Part shown: piece after piece, positions 22,361 through 31,446 of the stretch
How positions within the stretch are numbered: position 1 is the stretch's first letter
How the letters are laid out: each line of letters begins with the position of its first letter
Assembly (NCBI RefSeq): GCF_003387535.1
Contig: NZ_QUNR01000001.1
Coordinates: forward strand, 186,001 to 250,000
Reading direction: 5' to 3'
Length of the DNA stretch: 64,000 nt
Source of the DNA: Paraperlucidibaca baekdonensis
GTDB lineage: Bacteria; Pseudomonadota; Gammaproteobacteria; Pseudomonadales; Moraxellaceae
The notes under the pieces: model-generated
The model's input: only the letters and a program-made list of their open reading frames with translations
The model's database searches: none
Told to the model about the DNA's origin: nothing
Translations under genes and position numbers: made by a program

Positions 22361-23761
22361 TTAAGCCGCCGTTACGCGACCCTCGCTGCCAAGGTCCTGC
22401 TCAATTTCCGCCAGCGCCTCGCCCAAATACACCGCAATTTTTTGCACATGTGGCAATGCCACGCGGCACGCCGTGAAGCCAAAGTGTAAATGGCCATCGT
22501 AAGACAGTAGCGTAATGTTGAGCGCCTGACCGTTGAAGATCAGTGACACTGGGTAGGCGCTGAGTAAGCGTGCACCATTTAGGTACAAGACTTCCATGGG
22601 GCCGGGTACGTTGGAGACCATGGTGTTGTACATGGGACGCTTGGTGCGCGCCGCCAAACCGGTCATCTGGCCAATCATAAATGGCGCCATGAGCAAGTTG
22701 GTGTAGAGCGTTAGCGCTGGCTTGGTCATGGTGCCGAGCAAGTCTTTATTGGCCTGCATGGACGCCTTGATGTGCTGAAAGCGCGCCTTGGGGTCGGCAA
22801 TATGGGTACCGAGCGAGGCCAGTGCGAGACTGATGCCATTGCCTTCGCCCGCCTCTTCGCGCGTACGCAGCGACACCGGAATCGATGACACCAGCGGCTT
22901 GGCCGGCAAGTCGCCTTGCTCCAACAGATAGCGCCGCAGCGCGGTGGCACAGACCGCCAGCACGATGTCATTGAGTGTGCCGCCGGCGCGCTCGGCCACG
23001 GCTTTCATGCGATCGATGGGCAGACTTTGGGTGGCAAAACGGCGTTGCGGACTAACCACGGCATTGAGCGAGCAACTTGGCGAGCGGTAGGGCCCGATCA
23101 AGCCAGACTCGGGGGCGGCGCGCAGCATGCGCATCCACGCGCGAAATGACTGGCCCAAGACACTAAGCACGCTGGTGCGCGCCAAGGCTTGCGCCGACTC
23201 GGCAATGGCTTTTGGCACGGCGGCACTGGCGCGCTTGAGTGGCGGCATCGCCCAAAACGCGGGCATATCGAGGTTGCTGGGGTCGGGGCTTAGGCAGCGG
23301 CTCATGGTGCGCGAGCCGGACATGCCATCCATTAGCGCGTGATGAATCTTGAAATACAACGCGAAGCTGCCATCGTGCAGGCCTTCAATAACCGTGCACT
23401 CCCACAAGGGCCGATTTTTATCGAGCGGCTGGCTGTGCAAGCGCGAGATCAGCACGCCGAGTTCGCGTTCGCCACCCGGATGCGGCAAGGCGGCATGACG
23501 CAGGTGATAGTCAATGTCGATGCGCTCATCGGGCTCCCACGCCGGCGCGACTTTGCTGCCAACGCCGGTGCGCAAGCGCAGATTAAACGGCGACTGGTCG
23601 ACCGGATACGTTTTCATGCGCGCGACCATTTGGCCGACCCACTCAGGGCCCGCGCCTTCTGGCAGCGCGTAGCGATGCAGCATGGCGACATGCATATAGG
23701 CATCGCGCGATTCGGCGTTAAGAAAAAACGAGTCGGCGAGACTGAGGCGCTTAGCGGCCAT
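22361..23761 (-). CDS. wax ester synthase/diacylglycerol acyltransferase family
   Basis: A 466-residue acyltransferase of the WS/DGAT (AtfA/WaxDgaT) family, joining acyl-CoA to fatty alcohol or diacylglycerol to make storage lipid. The catalytic HHxxxDG motif is intact (HHALMDG, H140-G146). The PLW motif (about residues 118-120) and the ND motif (LNDIVLAVC, about residue 263) are also present. It stands alone between the nuo and ubi operons, with 44 bases to ubiI, so it may be read from the ubi promoter or from its own. Whether wax esters or triacylglycerol are made is not decidable from sequence. Confidence 0.92.
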   Translation of the reverse strand: MAAKRLSLADSFFLNAESRDAYMHVAMLHRYALPEGAGPEWVGQMVARMKTYPVDQSPFNLRLRTGVGSKVAPAWEPDERIDIDYHLRHAALPHPGGERELGVLISRLHSQPLDKNRPLWECTVIEGLHDGSFALYFKIHHALMDGMSGSRTMSRCLSPDPSNLDMPAFWAMPPLKRASAAVPKAIAESAQALARTSVLSVLGQSFRAWMRMLRAAPESGLIGPYRSPSCSLNAVVSPQRRFATQSLPIDRMKAVAERAGGTLNDIVLAVCATALRRYLLEQGDLPAKPLVSSIPVSLRTREEAGEGNGISLALASLGTHIADPKARFQHIKASMQANKDLLGTMTKPALTLYTNLLMAPFMIGQMTGLAARTKRPMYNTMVSNVPGPMEVLYLNGARLLSAYPVSLIFNGQALNITLLSYDGHLHFGFTACRVALPHVQKIAVYLGEALAEIEQDLGSEGRVTAA

Positions 23762-23805
23762 GGGGGCATCCTGCGGTGTTATTATTTTGCGCTAGGTTAG
23801 CGAAC

Positions 23806-25026
23806 TCAGGCGCGTCCCTGCAATGCCGTCTGTGCTATGCGCTGTTTGATAAGGCCACTGTGATCAAACAGGCTCATGCCGCGATTACGCAGCACCCGCA
23901 GGGCCGGCAGCTCGCTGGCAAACAGCGCGTCGAATCCGCTCATGGCATGCATCATCAGGCTATTGTGACCGCGCCGGGCACGGCTGTACTGGCGCTGCGC
24001 CCGCTCATGCGACCACGGCAGACCGGCATGACGTTGCGCCACCAGCGCCTGCACCAGCGCCGCCGCATCAAGAAAGCCTAAGTTCACGCCCTGACCGGCG
24101 AGCGGATGAATGCTGTGCGCGGCATCGCCAATCAGCACCACACCATCGCGGCAATAATGCTCGGCCTGCTGTGCCACCAGCGGAAAACTCGCGCGCTCAC
24201 CGAGTAGTTTCACGCCACCAAGCTGATGCTCAAAGGCCTGCGCCAAGGCCTGCTCAAACTCAGTCGTCGGCAGGGCTTCATAGGCCTTGGCCTGCGCCGC
24301 TGGCAAGGTCCACACAATCGATGACTGCTGCGGATGATCGGTGGGCAAAAATGCCAGCGGCCCGGTCGTCAAAAAGCGCTGCCACGCCGTGGCCTCATGC
24401 GGCTTGTCGTGGCTGACCGTGCACACCAAGCCGCGCTGATGATAGTCGCGCCGCGCCACGGCGATGCCGGCGGCCTCGCGCACGCGCGACTGCGCGCCAT
24501 CGGCAGCAATGATTACTGGCGCGCTCAAGGTGTCGCCATTGGCCAAGGTCAGCTGCCAATCGTGTAAGCGACGCTCAAGACTCGTCCACGCCTGCGGCGC
24601 GTACACGTTTAAGCCCGGATCGGGCGTGAGTTGCTGCCAGAGCGCGGTTTGCAGCGCGGCGTTTTCCATCAACACGCCAAGGTGCTCAACGCCGGCTTGG
24701 CGCGCGGAGAAATGCACACGGCCGGTGCCATCGGCATCCCAAACGCGCATATCGCCATAGGGTGATGGCCGCAACAATGACCAATGCTTTTGCAGCCCCG
24801 CATCCTGCAAAAATTGCACACTCTCCGGCGACAGCGCCGAGACCCGCAAGCCCCAAGGCGCGTTGGCAGCGGCTGGTGTCGGCGGCAACGCCTGCTCCAC
24901 CACGGCAATACGCAGATCGCGCGCAATGGCATGCTGGCGCAACGCCAAGACACAGGCGCTGCCGACTAAGCCAGCGCCAACCACAATGAGATCAAACACC
25001 GACGGTGTCGGCTCGAGTTCAGACAT
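23806..25026 (-). CDS. ubiI: FAD-dependent hydroxylase, ubiquinone synthesis (UbiI/VisC-type)
   Basis: A 406-residue flavin monooxygenase of the UbiH/UbiI/UbiF family. FAD-binding GxGxxG is in LIVVGAGLVGSACVLAL, the DG motif is AADGAQSRVREAAG, and the ribose-binding GD motif is GDAAHSIHPLAGQGVNLG. By position after ubiH it should be the C5 hydroxylase UbiI, but the three family members are hard to separate by eye. The ATG at 25026 overlaps the ubiH stop by 8 bases; an upstream in-frame ATG would lie deep inside ubiH. Confidence 0.85.
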   Translation of the reverse strand: MSELEPTPSVFDLIVVGAGLVGSACVLALRQHAIARDLRIAVVEQALPPTPAAANAPWGLRVSALSPESVQFLQDAGLQKHWSLLRPSPYGDMRVWDADGTGRVHFSARQAGVEHLGVLMENAALQTALWQQLTPDPGLNVYAPQAWTSLERRLHDWQLTLANGDTLSAPVIIAADGAQSRVREAAGIAVARRDYHQRGLVCTVSHDKPHEATAWQRFLTTGPLAFLPTDHPQQSSIVWTLPAAQAKAYEALPTTEFEQALAQAFEHQLGGVKLLGERASFPLVAQQAEHYCRDGVVLIGDAAHSIHPLAGQGVNLGFLDAAALVQALVAQRHAGLPWSHERAQRQYSRARRGHNSLMMHAMSGFDALFASELPALRVLRNRGMSLFDHSGLIKQRIAQTALQGRA

Positions 25027-26341
25027 GGCTGAGCCCCATGGCATAGCGCGCCAACGCGGGTTTGGCGCCGGGCAGCACATCAAAACCGACCAGACCTACA
25101 TTACGCAGCCAACTCACTAGCGGCTGCGCCGTGGAGAAGCCGCGCACCAAGCTGTCGGAGAAACGAATAATTTGCGACTGATCTTGCTCGCGGGCGGCGG
25201 CATAAGTAGCTAAATCGCCAGCATCGCCCAAATCTTTGCCCTGCTGATGAGCTTCGGCAAGCTGCGCACTCAGCACCAGGGCATCACGCACGCAGAGGTT
25301 ATAGCCCTGACCGGCAACCGGATGCAGGCTGTGCGCGGCATTGCCCAAAATCACCGCGCGGCCTTGCACTTGCTGGCTGGCGACCATCAAGGCCAATGGG
25401 TAGGCGTGGCGCTGACCAACACGGCGAAAACGCCCTGCACGACGACCAAAGGCCTGCTGCAAGGCCTGCATAAAGCCGGCGTCATCGAGCGCCTGTACGC
25501 GTGCCGCTTCGGCATCGCTCAGCGCCCACACCAGCGAGCGCCGACAGCCGGGCTGGGCGGCATCGATGGCATCTGGCTGGTCGGGTAGCGGTAGCAAGGC
25601 AATCGGGCCATCGGCGGTGAAGCGCTCGAAGGCAACTTGCGCGTGCGGCAGGCTGGTTTCGCAGGCGGTCACAATAGCCGTTTGGCCATAAGGCTGACTG
25701 CGCACATCGACACCGAGCCAGGCGCGACTTTGCGACTGCGCGCCATCGGCGGCAATGAGTAGTGGTGTGGTTAACGTGATGTCGTCTGAGGCACTCATCG
25801 GCGCATTGATGGAAGCGCTGCTTGGGTCACTCGCAGCGGCCATGCTCGACGACATTTGTGCCGCTGGCCGATAGCGTACCTGCGCCATCTCACCCGTGCT
25901 CGTCACCTCGGTGACCTGCACACCGTCGATCAGCGTCACCGAGGGGCATTGACGCAGCGCCGCCAGCAACACCGCACCGAGCCAGGCATTTTCCACCACA
26001 TAGCCGAAGCTATCGACATACTCTTCAGCGGCATTCAAACGCGCCATGCCGAAATGACCTTTGTCGGACACATGAATCTGATGAATCGGCGTGGCATGCG
26101 GTGCCAACTGCGGCCAGACACCGAGGTCTTTAAAGGCCTCAATGCTGCGCCGCGACAGCGCGGTATTGCGTGCATCAAAACTCGGCGTGTAGCTCGGCAT
26201 CGCACCCGGCGCCAGCGCCGGCGGCAAGCGCGCAGCCTCTAGCAGGGTCACCGGCAAGGTTGGCGCGGCCTTGGCCATCAACAGCGCCAAGGTCACGCCC
26301 ACCATGCCGCCACCAACAATCACCACGCCCGACTCACTCAT
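25019..26341 (-). CDS. ubiH: 2-octaprenyl-6-methoxyphenol hydroxylase-type FAD monooxygenase
   Basis: A 440-residue member of the same flavin monooxygenase family, likely hydroxylating a ubiquinone precursor. It has VVIVGGGMVGVTLALLMAK at the N-terminus, AADGAQSQSRAW in the middle, and LGNAAHSLHPVAGQGYNL. The GD motif reads GN rather than GD, a conservative difference also common in UbiH. The gene overlaps pepP by 4 bases and ubiI by 8, giving the conserved order ygfB-pepP-ubiH-ubiI. A 20-residue Ser/Ala-rich insertion around residue 170 looks like a surface loop. Confidence 0.88.
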   Translation of the reverse strand: MSESGVVIVGGGMVGVTLALLMAKAAPTLPVTLLEAARLPPALAPGAMPSYTPSFDARNTALSRRSIEAFKDLGVWPQLAPHATPIHQIHVSDKGHFGMARLNAAEEYVDSFGYVVENAWLGAVLLAALRQCPSVTLIDGVQVTEVTSTGEMAQVRYRPAAQMSSSMAAASDPSSASINAPMSASDDITLTTPLLIAADGAQSQSRAWLGVDVRSQPYGQTAIVTACETSLPHAQVAFERFTADGPIALLPLPDQPDAIDAAQPGCRRSLVWALSDAEAARVQALDDAGFMQALQQAFGRRAGRFRRVGQRHAYPLALMVASQQVQGRAVILGNAAHSLHPVAGQGYNLCVRDALVLSAQLAEAHQQGKDLGDAGDLATYAAAREQDQSQIIRFSDSLVRGFSTAQPLVSWLRNVGLVGFDVLPGAKPALARYAMGLSHV

Positions 26342-27654
26342 GCGCTGCCCACCAAGGCTTCAATCTCGGCAATGGTCTTTGGCGCTTTCGCGGTCAACAC
26401 CAGCGGCCCGGTCTCGGTGACCAGCACATCATCCTCAATACGAATGCCAATGCCCCGCCAACGCGCCTCCACGGTGTCGTCATCGGGGGCGATATACAGC
26501 CCCGGCTCCACGGTCAGCACCATGCCCGGCGCCAGCGCGCGCCACTGACCATCCACACGATAATCGCCGACATCGTGGACATCCATACCCAGCCAATGGC
26601 CGGTGCGGTGCATATAAAAGCGCCGATAATCGCCCGCCTCAATGACCGCCTCAAGCTCGCCTTTAAGCAAACCCAGGTCAAGCAATCCCTGACACAGCAC
26701 GCGCACCGCCGCTTCGTGTGGCGCTTGCCAAGACTGGCCCACCTGCACTACCGCAATGGCCGCTAGCTGCGCCGCCAGCACCACATCATATAAGGCCTTT
26801 TGTTCAGCCGAGAAACGGCCATTGACCGGGAAAGTGCGGGTGATGTCGGCAGCGTAATACTGCAATTCGCCGCCAGCGTCGATGAGCACTAAATCGCCAT
26901 CGCGCAGTTCGGCGTTGTTGTCGGTGTAATGCAAAATACAGGCATTCGCGCCGCTACCGACAATGCTGCCATACGCCGGCGCGATGCAGCCGTGGCGCGT
27001 AAAGCTATGCAGCAACTCGGCTTCGAGCTCATATTCATAGCGGCCCGGCTTCGCCACCGCCATGGCGCGGCGGTGGCCCTCAGCGCTCAAATCCGCCGCC
27101 GCCTGCATGATGGCAATCTCTGCAGCCGACTTAATCAGCCGCAGCGGGTGCAACGCGCTATCGATCGCGTGTAATGACTCCGGCGCTTGCACACCGGCGC
27201 GGCTTTGCGCCCGCACGGCATTCATCCAGCCGGCCAGCGTGCTATCAAAAGCTGTGCCCATGGGCGCAAAGACGCGCTGGCGGCCAGCGAGAAGGCCGGG
27301 CATCTGGGTGTCGGCCTCAGTCATGACAAAGGCCTGATCGGCGCCATAGTCACGCACGGCGCCCTCAGGCCCCGCCCGATAGCCATTCCAAATTTCCATG
27401 GCGCGGTCACGATCGCGGCAAAACAGCACAAATTCACCTTCTGCGCGACCGGGCAATAACACCAGCAGCGCCTCCGGCTCAGCAAAGCCGGTGAGGTAAT
27501 AAAAGTCCGAATCTTGGCGATAGCGATACTCGGTGTCGCGATTGCGGCGATGATGCACAGCGGCGGCAATCACCACCGCAGCATCGGGCCCCACGCGCGC
27601 CATCAGCGCCGCGCGGCGGGCAGCAAATTCTTCTGGCGAAATGCCAAGCTGCAT
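26338..27654 (-). CDS. pepP: Xaa-Pro aminopeptidase
   Basis: Cytosolic metallo-peptidase removing N-terminal residues that precede proline (438 residues, as E. coli PepP). The pita-bread metal ligands are all visible: LIDAGGELQYYAADITRTFP (two Asp), HRTGHWLGMDVHDVG (His), TVEPGLYI (Glu) and GIRIEDD (Glu). I place the start at the ATG at 27654, giving MQLGISPEEFAARR; a longer frame upstream overlaps ygfB and has no homology. Confidence 0.95.
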   Translation of the reverse strand: MQLGISPEEFAARRAALMARVGPDAAVVIAAAVHHRRNRDTEYRYRQDSDFYYLTGFAEPEALLVLLPGRAEGEFVLFCRDRDRAMEIWNGYRAGPEGAVRDYGADQAFVMTEADTQMPGLLAGRQRVFAPMGTAFDSTLAGWMNAVRAQSRAGVQAPESLHAIDSALHPLRLIKSAAEIAIMQAAADLSAEGHRRAMAVAKPGRYEYELEAELLHSFTRHGCIAPAYGSIVGSGANACILHYTDNNAELRDGDLVLIDAGGELQYYAADITRTFPVNGRFSAEQKALYDVVLAAQLAAIAVVQVGQSWQAPHEAAVRVLCQGLLDLGLLKGELEAVIEAGDYRRFYMHRTGHWLGMDVHDVGDYRVDGQWRALAPGMVLTVEPGLYIAPDDDTVEARWRGIGIRIEDDVLVTETGPLVLTAKAPKTIAEIEALVGSA

Positions 27655-27661
27655 AAAAACC

Positions 27662-28252
27662 TCAGTGCAAAGTAGGGTCTGTGGACTCTGGCGCGTCGTG
27701 GGCATGCTCTTCGCGCGGCGCCATTTCCTCAAATAAATGCATGGCTGCCAAGCGCACAAACTCGTGCAATTCTAAATACGCCGCCTCACCTTCTTCATCA
27801 TCGTCATCGACTGTATCGACTTGGGTGATGTGCGCGAGATCTTGCAAGGTCTCGCGCATGGTTTCCTCGGCCAGCACCGGGCTATTGGCCGGCGCCCCTA
27901 AGCCAATGCCGGCGAGCAGCCCGCGGCAAAAATCGGCGAGCGCCACCACACGCGCCGCAAGCGGCTCTTCGTCATCCGGCAACATGGGCTTATAGGCCAG
28001 CTCATCCGCGTTGAAGTCTTCTAGCGTTTGTAATTGCAACTGCCAGAGACTAGCGATCATGGCATCGTTAAATGCTTGCGCGGGATCGGCATGGCTTTCG
28101 AGCGTCTTAATTAAGGCATGACGATTGAGCCGTGCGCCAGACGCCAACAGCCCAGACATTAAGCCGTGCAGCTCCGAGCTACTGCAATCGGCATTTGCCT
28201 CGGTTAACGCGAGCGCGAGCGATTCAACGCTGGGCAAAAGAGCTGCTTGCAT
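27662..28252 (-). CDS. ygfB: YgfB/UPF0149 family protein
   Basis: A 196-residue acidic protein of the UPF0149 family; in Pseudomonas a homolog affects an ampicillin-resistance regulator, but the general role is unsettled. Family features: ELHGLMSGLLASGA near residue 27 and a C-terminal EFVRLAAMHLFEE. The ATG at 28252 follows a strong AGGAGG. First gene of the ygfB-pepP-ubiH-ubiI operon, transcribed divergently from the small coiled-coil gene. Confidence 0.9.
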   Translation of the reverse strand: MQAALLPSVESLALALTEANADCSSSELHGLMSGLLASGARLNRHALIKTLESHADPAQAFNDAMIASLWQLQLQTLEDFNADELAYKPMLPDDEEPLAARVVALADFCRGLLAGIGLGAPANSPVLAEETMRETLQDLAHITQVDTVDDDDEEGEAAYLELHEFVRLAAMHLFEEMAPREEHAHDAPESTDPTLH

Positions 28253-28267
28253 GATGACGGCCTCCTG

Positions 28268-28296
28268 TTGGCATGAGCTGAGATGAATCTTATAGT
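28268..28296 (+). promoter_or_regulatory. sigma70 promoter for the zapA unit
   Basis: TTGGCA (28268-28273) and TATAGT (28291-28296) are 17 bases apart, with the start codon of the first gene 32 bases downstream of the -10 box. The minus-strand promoter of ygfB must overlap this 75-base divergent gap. Confidence 0.7.
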
Positions 28297-28327
28297 AGCG
28301 GCTGACTTTCTTCACGGCGAACCGAAC

Positions 28328-28537
28328 ATGCGTGAACAAGATTTCCAGGCACTGAGCGGTCATCTCGAGCAATTATTGGCGCGTTACCACGCCAGCCAAC
28401 AACACTGCACGGCGCTTGAAGCGCGCATTCAGGCGCTAGAAAACGAACGCGAAGATTTAAAGCACCGCAATGAGGTGGCGCGCGATCGCGTCGAAGCCAT
28501 CATTACGCGACTAAAAGCCCTCGACACATCGAGCTAA
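28328..28537 (+). CDS. small coiled-coil protein (TIGR02449-like)
   Basis: A 69-residue, Glu/Arg-rich protein that is almost entirely one predicted coiled coil (heptads from about residue 8 to 62). It resembles the TIGR02449 family found next to zapA in gammaproteobacteria, and has a ZapB-like look. Position directly upstream of zapA suggests a link to cell division, but this is inference. Start chosen at ATG 28328, just inside the divergent promoter region. Confidence 0.8.
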   Translation: MREQDFQALSGHLEQLLARYHASQQHCTALEARIQALENEREDLKHRNEVARDRVEAIITRLKALDTSS

Positions 28538-28561
28538 TGCACACTTGAGCGCAGACCATTT

Positions 28562-28870
28562 ATGAGCAGCGAACACCACACGCTCGATATTTTTATCCTC
28601 GACAAGGCCTATAAAATTGCCTGTCCGCCTGCCGAGCAAGACAACTTGCAGCGCGCTGCGCAGTTTCTCGACCGCAAAATGCGCGAGATTCGTGGCAGCG
28701 GCAAAGTTTTGGGCCTTGAGCGGATTGCCGTGATTGCCGCGCTCAACATTAGCCACGAATTACTCAGCCGCCAACAAGCTGAGCATGAGCCGCAAGTCGG
28801 TGCCGACGCCGTCGCTGGCCTATTAAAGCGTCTAGAAACTGCGCTGGCTGAGGACACATCAAGCACTTAG
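28562..28870 (+). CDS. zapA: cell division protein ZapA
   Basis: A 102-residue ZapA-family protein that bundles FtsZ filaments at midcell. It shows the family start (LDIFILDKAYKIACP) followed by the long C-terminal helix (LGLERIAVIAALNISHELL) used for tetramer formation. It lies between the small coiled-coil gene and 6S RNA, the usual neighbourhood. Confidence 0.93.
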   Translation: MSSEHHTLDIFILDKAYKIACPPAEQDNLQRAAQFLDRKMREIRGSGKVLGLERIAVIAALNISHELLSRQQAEHEPQVGADAVAGLLKRLETALAEDTSST

Positions 28871-28934
28871 GCACTAAAACGCATTTGTTAGCAATCTCAG
28901 CACTGAAGAACAACGGTTTTATAACAGACAAGCC

Positions 28935-28963
28935 TTAGCAATCTGGCAGCAGATGCGTATACT
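28935..28963 (+). promoter_or_regulatory. promoter of 6S RNA
   Basis: TTAGCA (28935-28940) and TATACT (28958-28963) are 17 bases apart, with the predicted RNA 5' end about 7 bases downstream. Confidence 0.7.
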
Positions 28964-28969
28964 AAATTT

Positions 28970-29150
28970 CTTCTCTGGGGTGTTCGCCAGTTTGTCAGAT
29001 CCCCTGAGCCGATGTTTAAACCATTGGGATGCGTTCGTTTATAGCGGTGTGCATGTCCGCCCGTCGGAAAGCCTAATGTTATGACGCCGCCTCCCCCTTG
29101 AACCGCAGGGTTCAAGGGTGACGATAAACAGCGGCACGCTCGGAGAAACT
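28970..29150 (+). ncRNA. ssrS: 6S RNA
   Basis: An RNA gene of about 180 nt between zapA and ygfA, the standard gammaproteobacterial place for ssrS. Recognisable 6S blocks are CCCCTGAGCCGAT near 29003, CGTCGGAAAGCC near 29063, CCTTGAACC..GGGTTCAAGGG near 29095-29117, and CTCGGAGAAACTT at the 3' end pairing with TTCTTCTCTGGG at the 5' end. 6S RNA mimics an open promoter and binds sigma70-RNA polymerase in stationary phase. The exact ends are estimates. Confidence 0.93.
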
Positions 29151-29157
29151 TCGCTTC

Positions 29158-29784
29158 ATGGACTTTTCGTTCAAGCACACGAAACACGCCCTCCGCCAGC
29201 ATTTGCGCGCACAGCGCAGACAATACTCCGCCGCGCACCAGCAGCGCGCCGCTCAGCGACTTGCCTACTATTTACAGCGACTTGTCGGCCAGCACCGTTG
29301 GCAGCATGTCGCTTTGTATTGGCCCAGCGATGGCGAAATTGACCCCAGCTTGTTTGCTCGCTATTTACAGCGTCGCGGTGTGCGGTTGTATTTGCCGGTT
29401 GTCCTGCAGAGACACGGTCTTCGCTTTGTTGAGGCGCCCGCGCAAGCGTTCAGCGTGCGCCATCGTCAACAGTTGCGCCAACAACGCTGGCCCGGCAAAC
29501 GCAATCGCTATGGTTTACGCGAGCCGATTGGGCGCGGCGCCATTGCCGCACACCAGCTCGATGCCCTGCTCATGCCATTGGTGGGGTTTGATCGCCAAGG
29601 TCAGCGCCTCGGCATGGGTGGTGGTTTCTACGACCGAGTCGTGGCGCGCTTGCATCGCCGCGTACGGCGCCCGCAGCTCATTGGCTTGGCGCATGCTACT
29701 CAAGAACACACGCAGCTAGTTAGTGAGCCGTGGGATCAAGCCGTCGATGTGGTGGTTACGGACGCGGGGCATCGGCGTCGCTAG
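29158..29784 (+). CDS. ygfA: 5-formyltetrahydrofolate cyclo-ligase
   Basis: A 208-residue ATP-dependent enzyme converting 5-formyl-THF to 5,10-methenyl-THF. The family motif GMGGGFYDRVVARL is at about residues 159-172 and the ATP-binding basic N-terminus (KHALRQHLRAQRR) is present. The protein is unusually rich in Arg and Gln. It follows 6S RNA closely and could be processed from the same transcript, as in E. coli. Its 3' end overlaps the convergent small lipoprotein gene by 29 bases. Confidence 0.92.
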   Translation: MDFSFKHTKHALRQHLRAQRRQYSAAHQQRAAQRLAYYLQRLVGQHRWQHVALYWPSDGEIDPSLFARYLQRRGVRLYLPVVLQRHGLRFVEAPAQAFSVRHRQQLRQQRWPGKRNRYGLREPIGRGAIAAHQLDALLMPLVGFDRQGQRLGMGGGFYDRVVARLHRRVRRPQLIGLAHATQEHTQLVSEPWDQAVDVVVTDAGHRRR

Positions 29785-30118
29785 CGAGCAACTGCAAACG
29801 CTCATTGGCGAGTACATCAAGCACGTGCAGCTTTTGCTCAAAGGTCATGCTTGGAATCAAATCCGCCCATTGCGTGCGTTGCTCGCTCGCGCGCTGATCA
29901 GCCTGCGTTAGGACATCGGTGAGCGCCGCATTGAGACGCGCAATGTCTTGATCTTGGGCAATTTCGGCAATGACTTTGTCTTTTTCTGCTGCGGATGCGC
30001 TCAGGCGCGTGGCATCCCGCGAGGTCAAGCCACTGACGCCGTTATTGAGACCGGCCCATTGCAAGCTGCATGCTGCCAATAACATCACCACACCAAACAA
30101 GCTGATTATGCGACGCAT
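29756..30118 (-). CDS. small predicted lipoprotein, unknown function
   Basis: A 120-residue protein with a short signal peptide ending in the lipobox LLAAC (Cys17). The rest is Ala/Asp/Gln-rich and helical, with no domain I recognise. It overlaps the end of ygfA on the opposite strand, yet the signal peptide and lipobox make it a convincing gene. Confidence 0.75.
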   Translation of the reverse strand: MRRIISLFGVVMLLAACSLQWAGLNNGVSGLTSRDATRLSASAAEKDKVIAEIAQDQDIARLNAALTDVLTQADQRASEQRTQWADLIPSMTFEQKLHVLDVLANERLQLLASDADAPRP

Positions 30119-30150
30119 GATGATTCCCCAAGGCTCATTAAGCAGCTGAC

Positions 30151-30810
30151 TTAATCACGAAGACTGAGTTGTTGCCAGCCCCGCTCATCGGCAATGCGTG
30201 ACAACACGGCATCGGCATCGACTGCGACGGGATGCGCCACGCACTCGAGTAGCGGCAAATCATTGCGCGAGTCGGAGTAAAACCACGCTTCGTCGAGGCG
30301 GCCATGATGCGCGTTTATCCACGCCTTGAGGCGCGTGATTTTGCCTGCTTGGAAGCAGGGCGTGCCGTGCAGGCGCCCCGTGTAATGGCCACGCGCATCT
30401 TGCTCGGGTTCAGTGGCAATCAGATGCTCAACACCCAAGCGCTGCGCAATCGGCGCGGTGACGAAACGATTGGTTGCGGTAATGATGACCAGCGTATGGC
30501 CAAGGGCACGATGCTTGTCGAGCAACGCCTGCGCTTTCGGCAACAGCATGGGCTCAACACGCTCACGCATAAATTCAGCGTGCCATTGCGCCAAAGTCGC
30601 TGGCGTATTGCGCGCCAACACAGCAAAAACAAACTCGCAAAATGCGCGAATATCCAGCGTTCCGGCCTGATAATCGGCGAAAAAGCCATCATTAGCACGT
30701 GCATAAGCCGCTGCATCAACATGGCCTTTTTCAGCCAAAAATTCGCCCCATGCGTGGTCGGAATCGCCGGCCAACAGCGTGTTATCTAAGTCAAACAGTG
30801 CAAGCGTCAT
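30151..30810 (-). CDS. HAD-family phosphatase (HAD-IB, SerB-like)
   Basis: A 219-residue haloacid-dehalogenase phosphatase. Motif I FDLDNTLLAGDSD (Asp nucleophile D6, acid D8), motif II IITATN, motif III Lys in FQAGKITRL, and motif IV SDSRNDLPLLE are all intact. The long cap insertion between motifs I and II fits subfamily IB. A homolog sits beside rppH-ptsP in Pseudomonas and has been annotated as a histidinol-phosphatase-type enzyme; the substrate here is not certain. Confidence 0.85.
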   Translation of the reverse strand: MTLALFDLDNTLLAGDSDHAWGEFLAEKGHVDAAAYARANDGFFADYQAGTLDIRAFCEFVFAVLARNTPATLAQWHAEFMRERVEPMLLPKAQALLDKHRALGHTLVIITATNRFVTAPIAQRLGVEHLIATEPEQDARGHYTGRLHGTPCFQAGKITRLKAWINAHHGRLDEAWFYSDSRNDLPLLECVAHPVAVDADAVLSRIADERGWQQLSLRD

Positions 30811-30950
30811 CGTCAGCTCAGCTTATGCGTTTAAGAATGCCAGCTAAGGATAACCACTTAGTGCGAAAAAATCGCGGCTCATCCTTGCCGATATGACGGC
30901 GCTGCGGTACTAATACAGTCAATAAACTCAAGATTTTCAAGGACTCTCCA

Positions 30951-31442
30951 GTGATCGACGGGGACGGCTTCAGGCCCAATGTGGGCATCATCATTTGTAA
31001 TGCCATGGGCGATGTGTTGTGGGCTAAACGCTATGGTCACGACGCGTGGCAGTTTCCACAAGGCGGCATCAGCGAGGGCGAATCGCCAGAGCAAGCCATG
31101 TATCGCGAGCTCTGGGAAGAGGTGGGGCTAGAGCGCGATGACGTTAAAATCCTCGCGCAGACCCGCGGCTGGCTGCGCTACCGATTGCCTAAGCGCTTCA
31201 TTCGTAACGATAAACCGCCGTTATGCATTGGCCAAAAACAGAAATGGTTTTTGCTGCAGCTGGTCGGCGCTGAGTCGCGCATTGCCCTCGATAAACAGCG
31301 CCCCGCCGAGTTTGATCGCTGGCAATGGGTGAGCTACTGGTACCCGCTCGACCAAGTGGTGTCGTTTAAACGAGAGGTCTACCGCAAGGCCTTAAAAGAG
31401 CTCCAGGCACGCGTGCCGGTTGCCACCGCCCAAGCAGGATAA
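30951..31442 (+). CDS. rppH: RNA 5'-pyrophosphohydrolase
   Basis: A 163-residue Nudix hydrolase that removes pyrophosphate from mRNA 5' ends and so triggers RNase E decay. The Nudix box [23 protein letters not shown] is complete, and the family start [16 protein letters not shown] is present. It begins with GTG (30951), preceded by AAGGA at 7 bases; no ATG in this frame fits the conserved N-terminus. It is followed by ptsP after 4 bases. Confidence 0.95.
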   Translation: MIDGDGFRPNVGIIICNAMGDVLWAKRYGHDAWQFPQGGISEGESPEQAMYRELWEEVGLERDDVKILAQTRGWLRYRLPKRFIRNDKPPLCIGQKQKWFLLQLVGAESRIALDKQRPAEFDRWQWVSYWYPLDQVVSFKREVYRKALKELQARVPVATAQAG

Positions 31443-31446
31443 GCTC

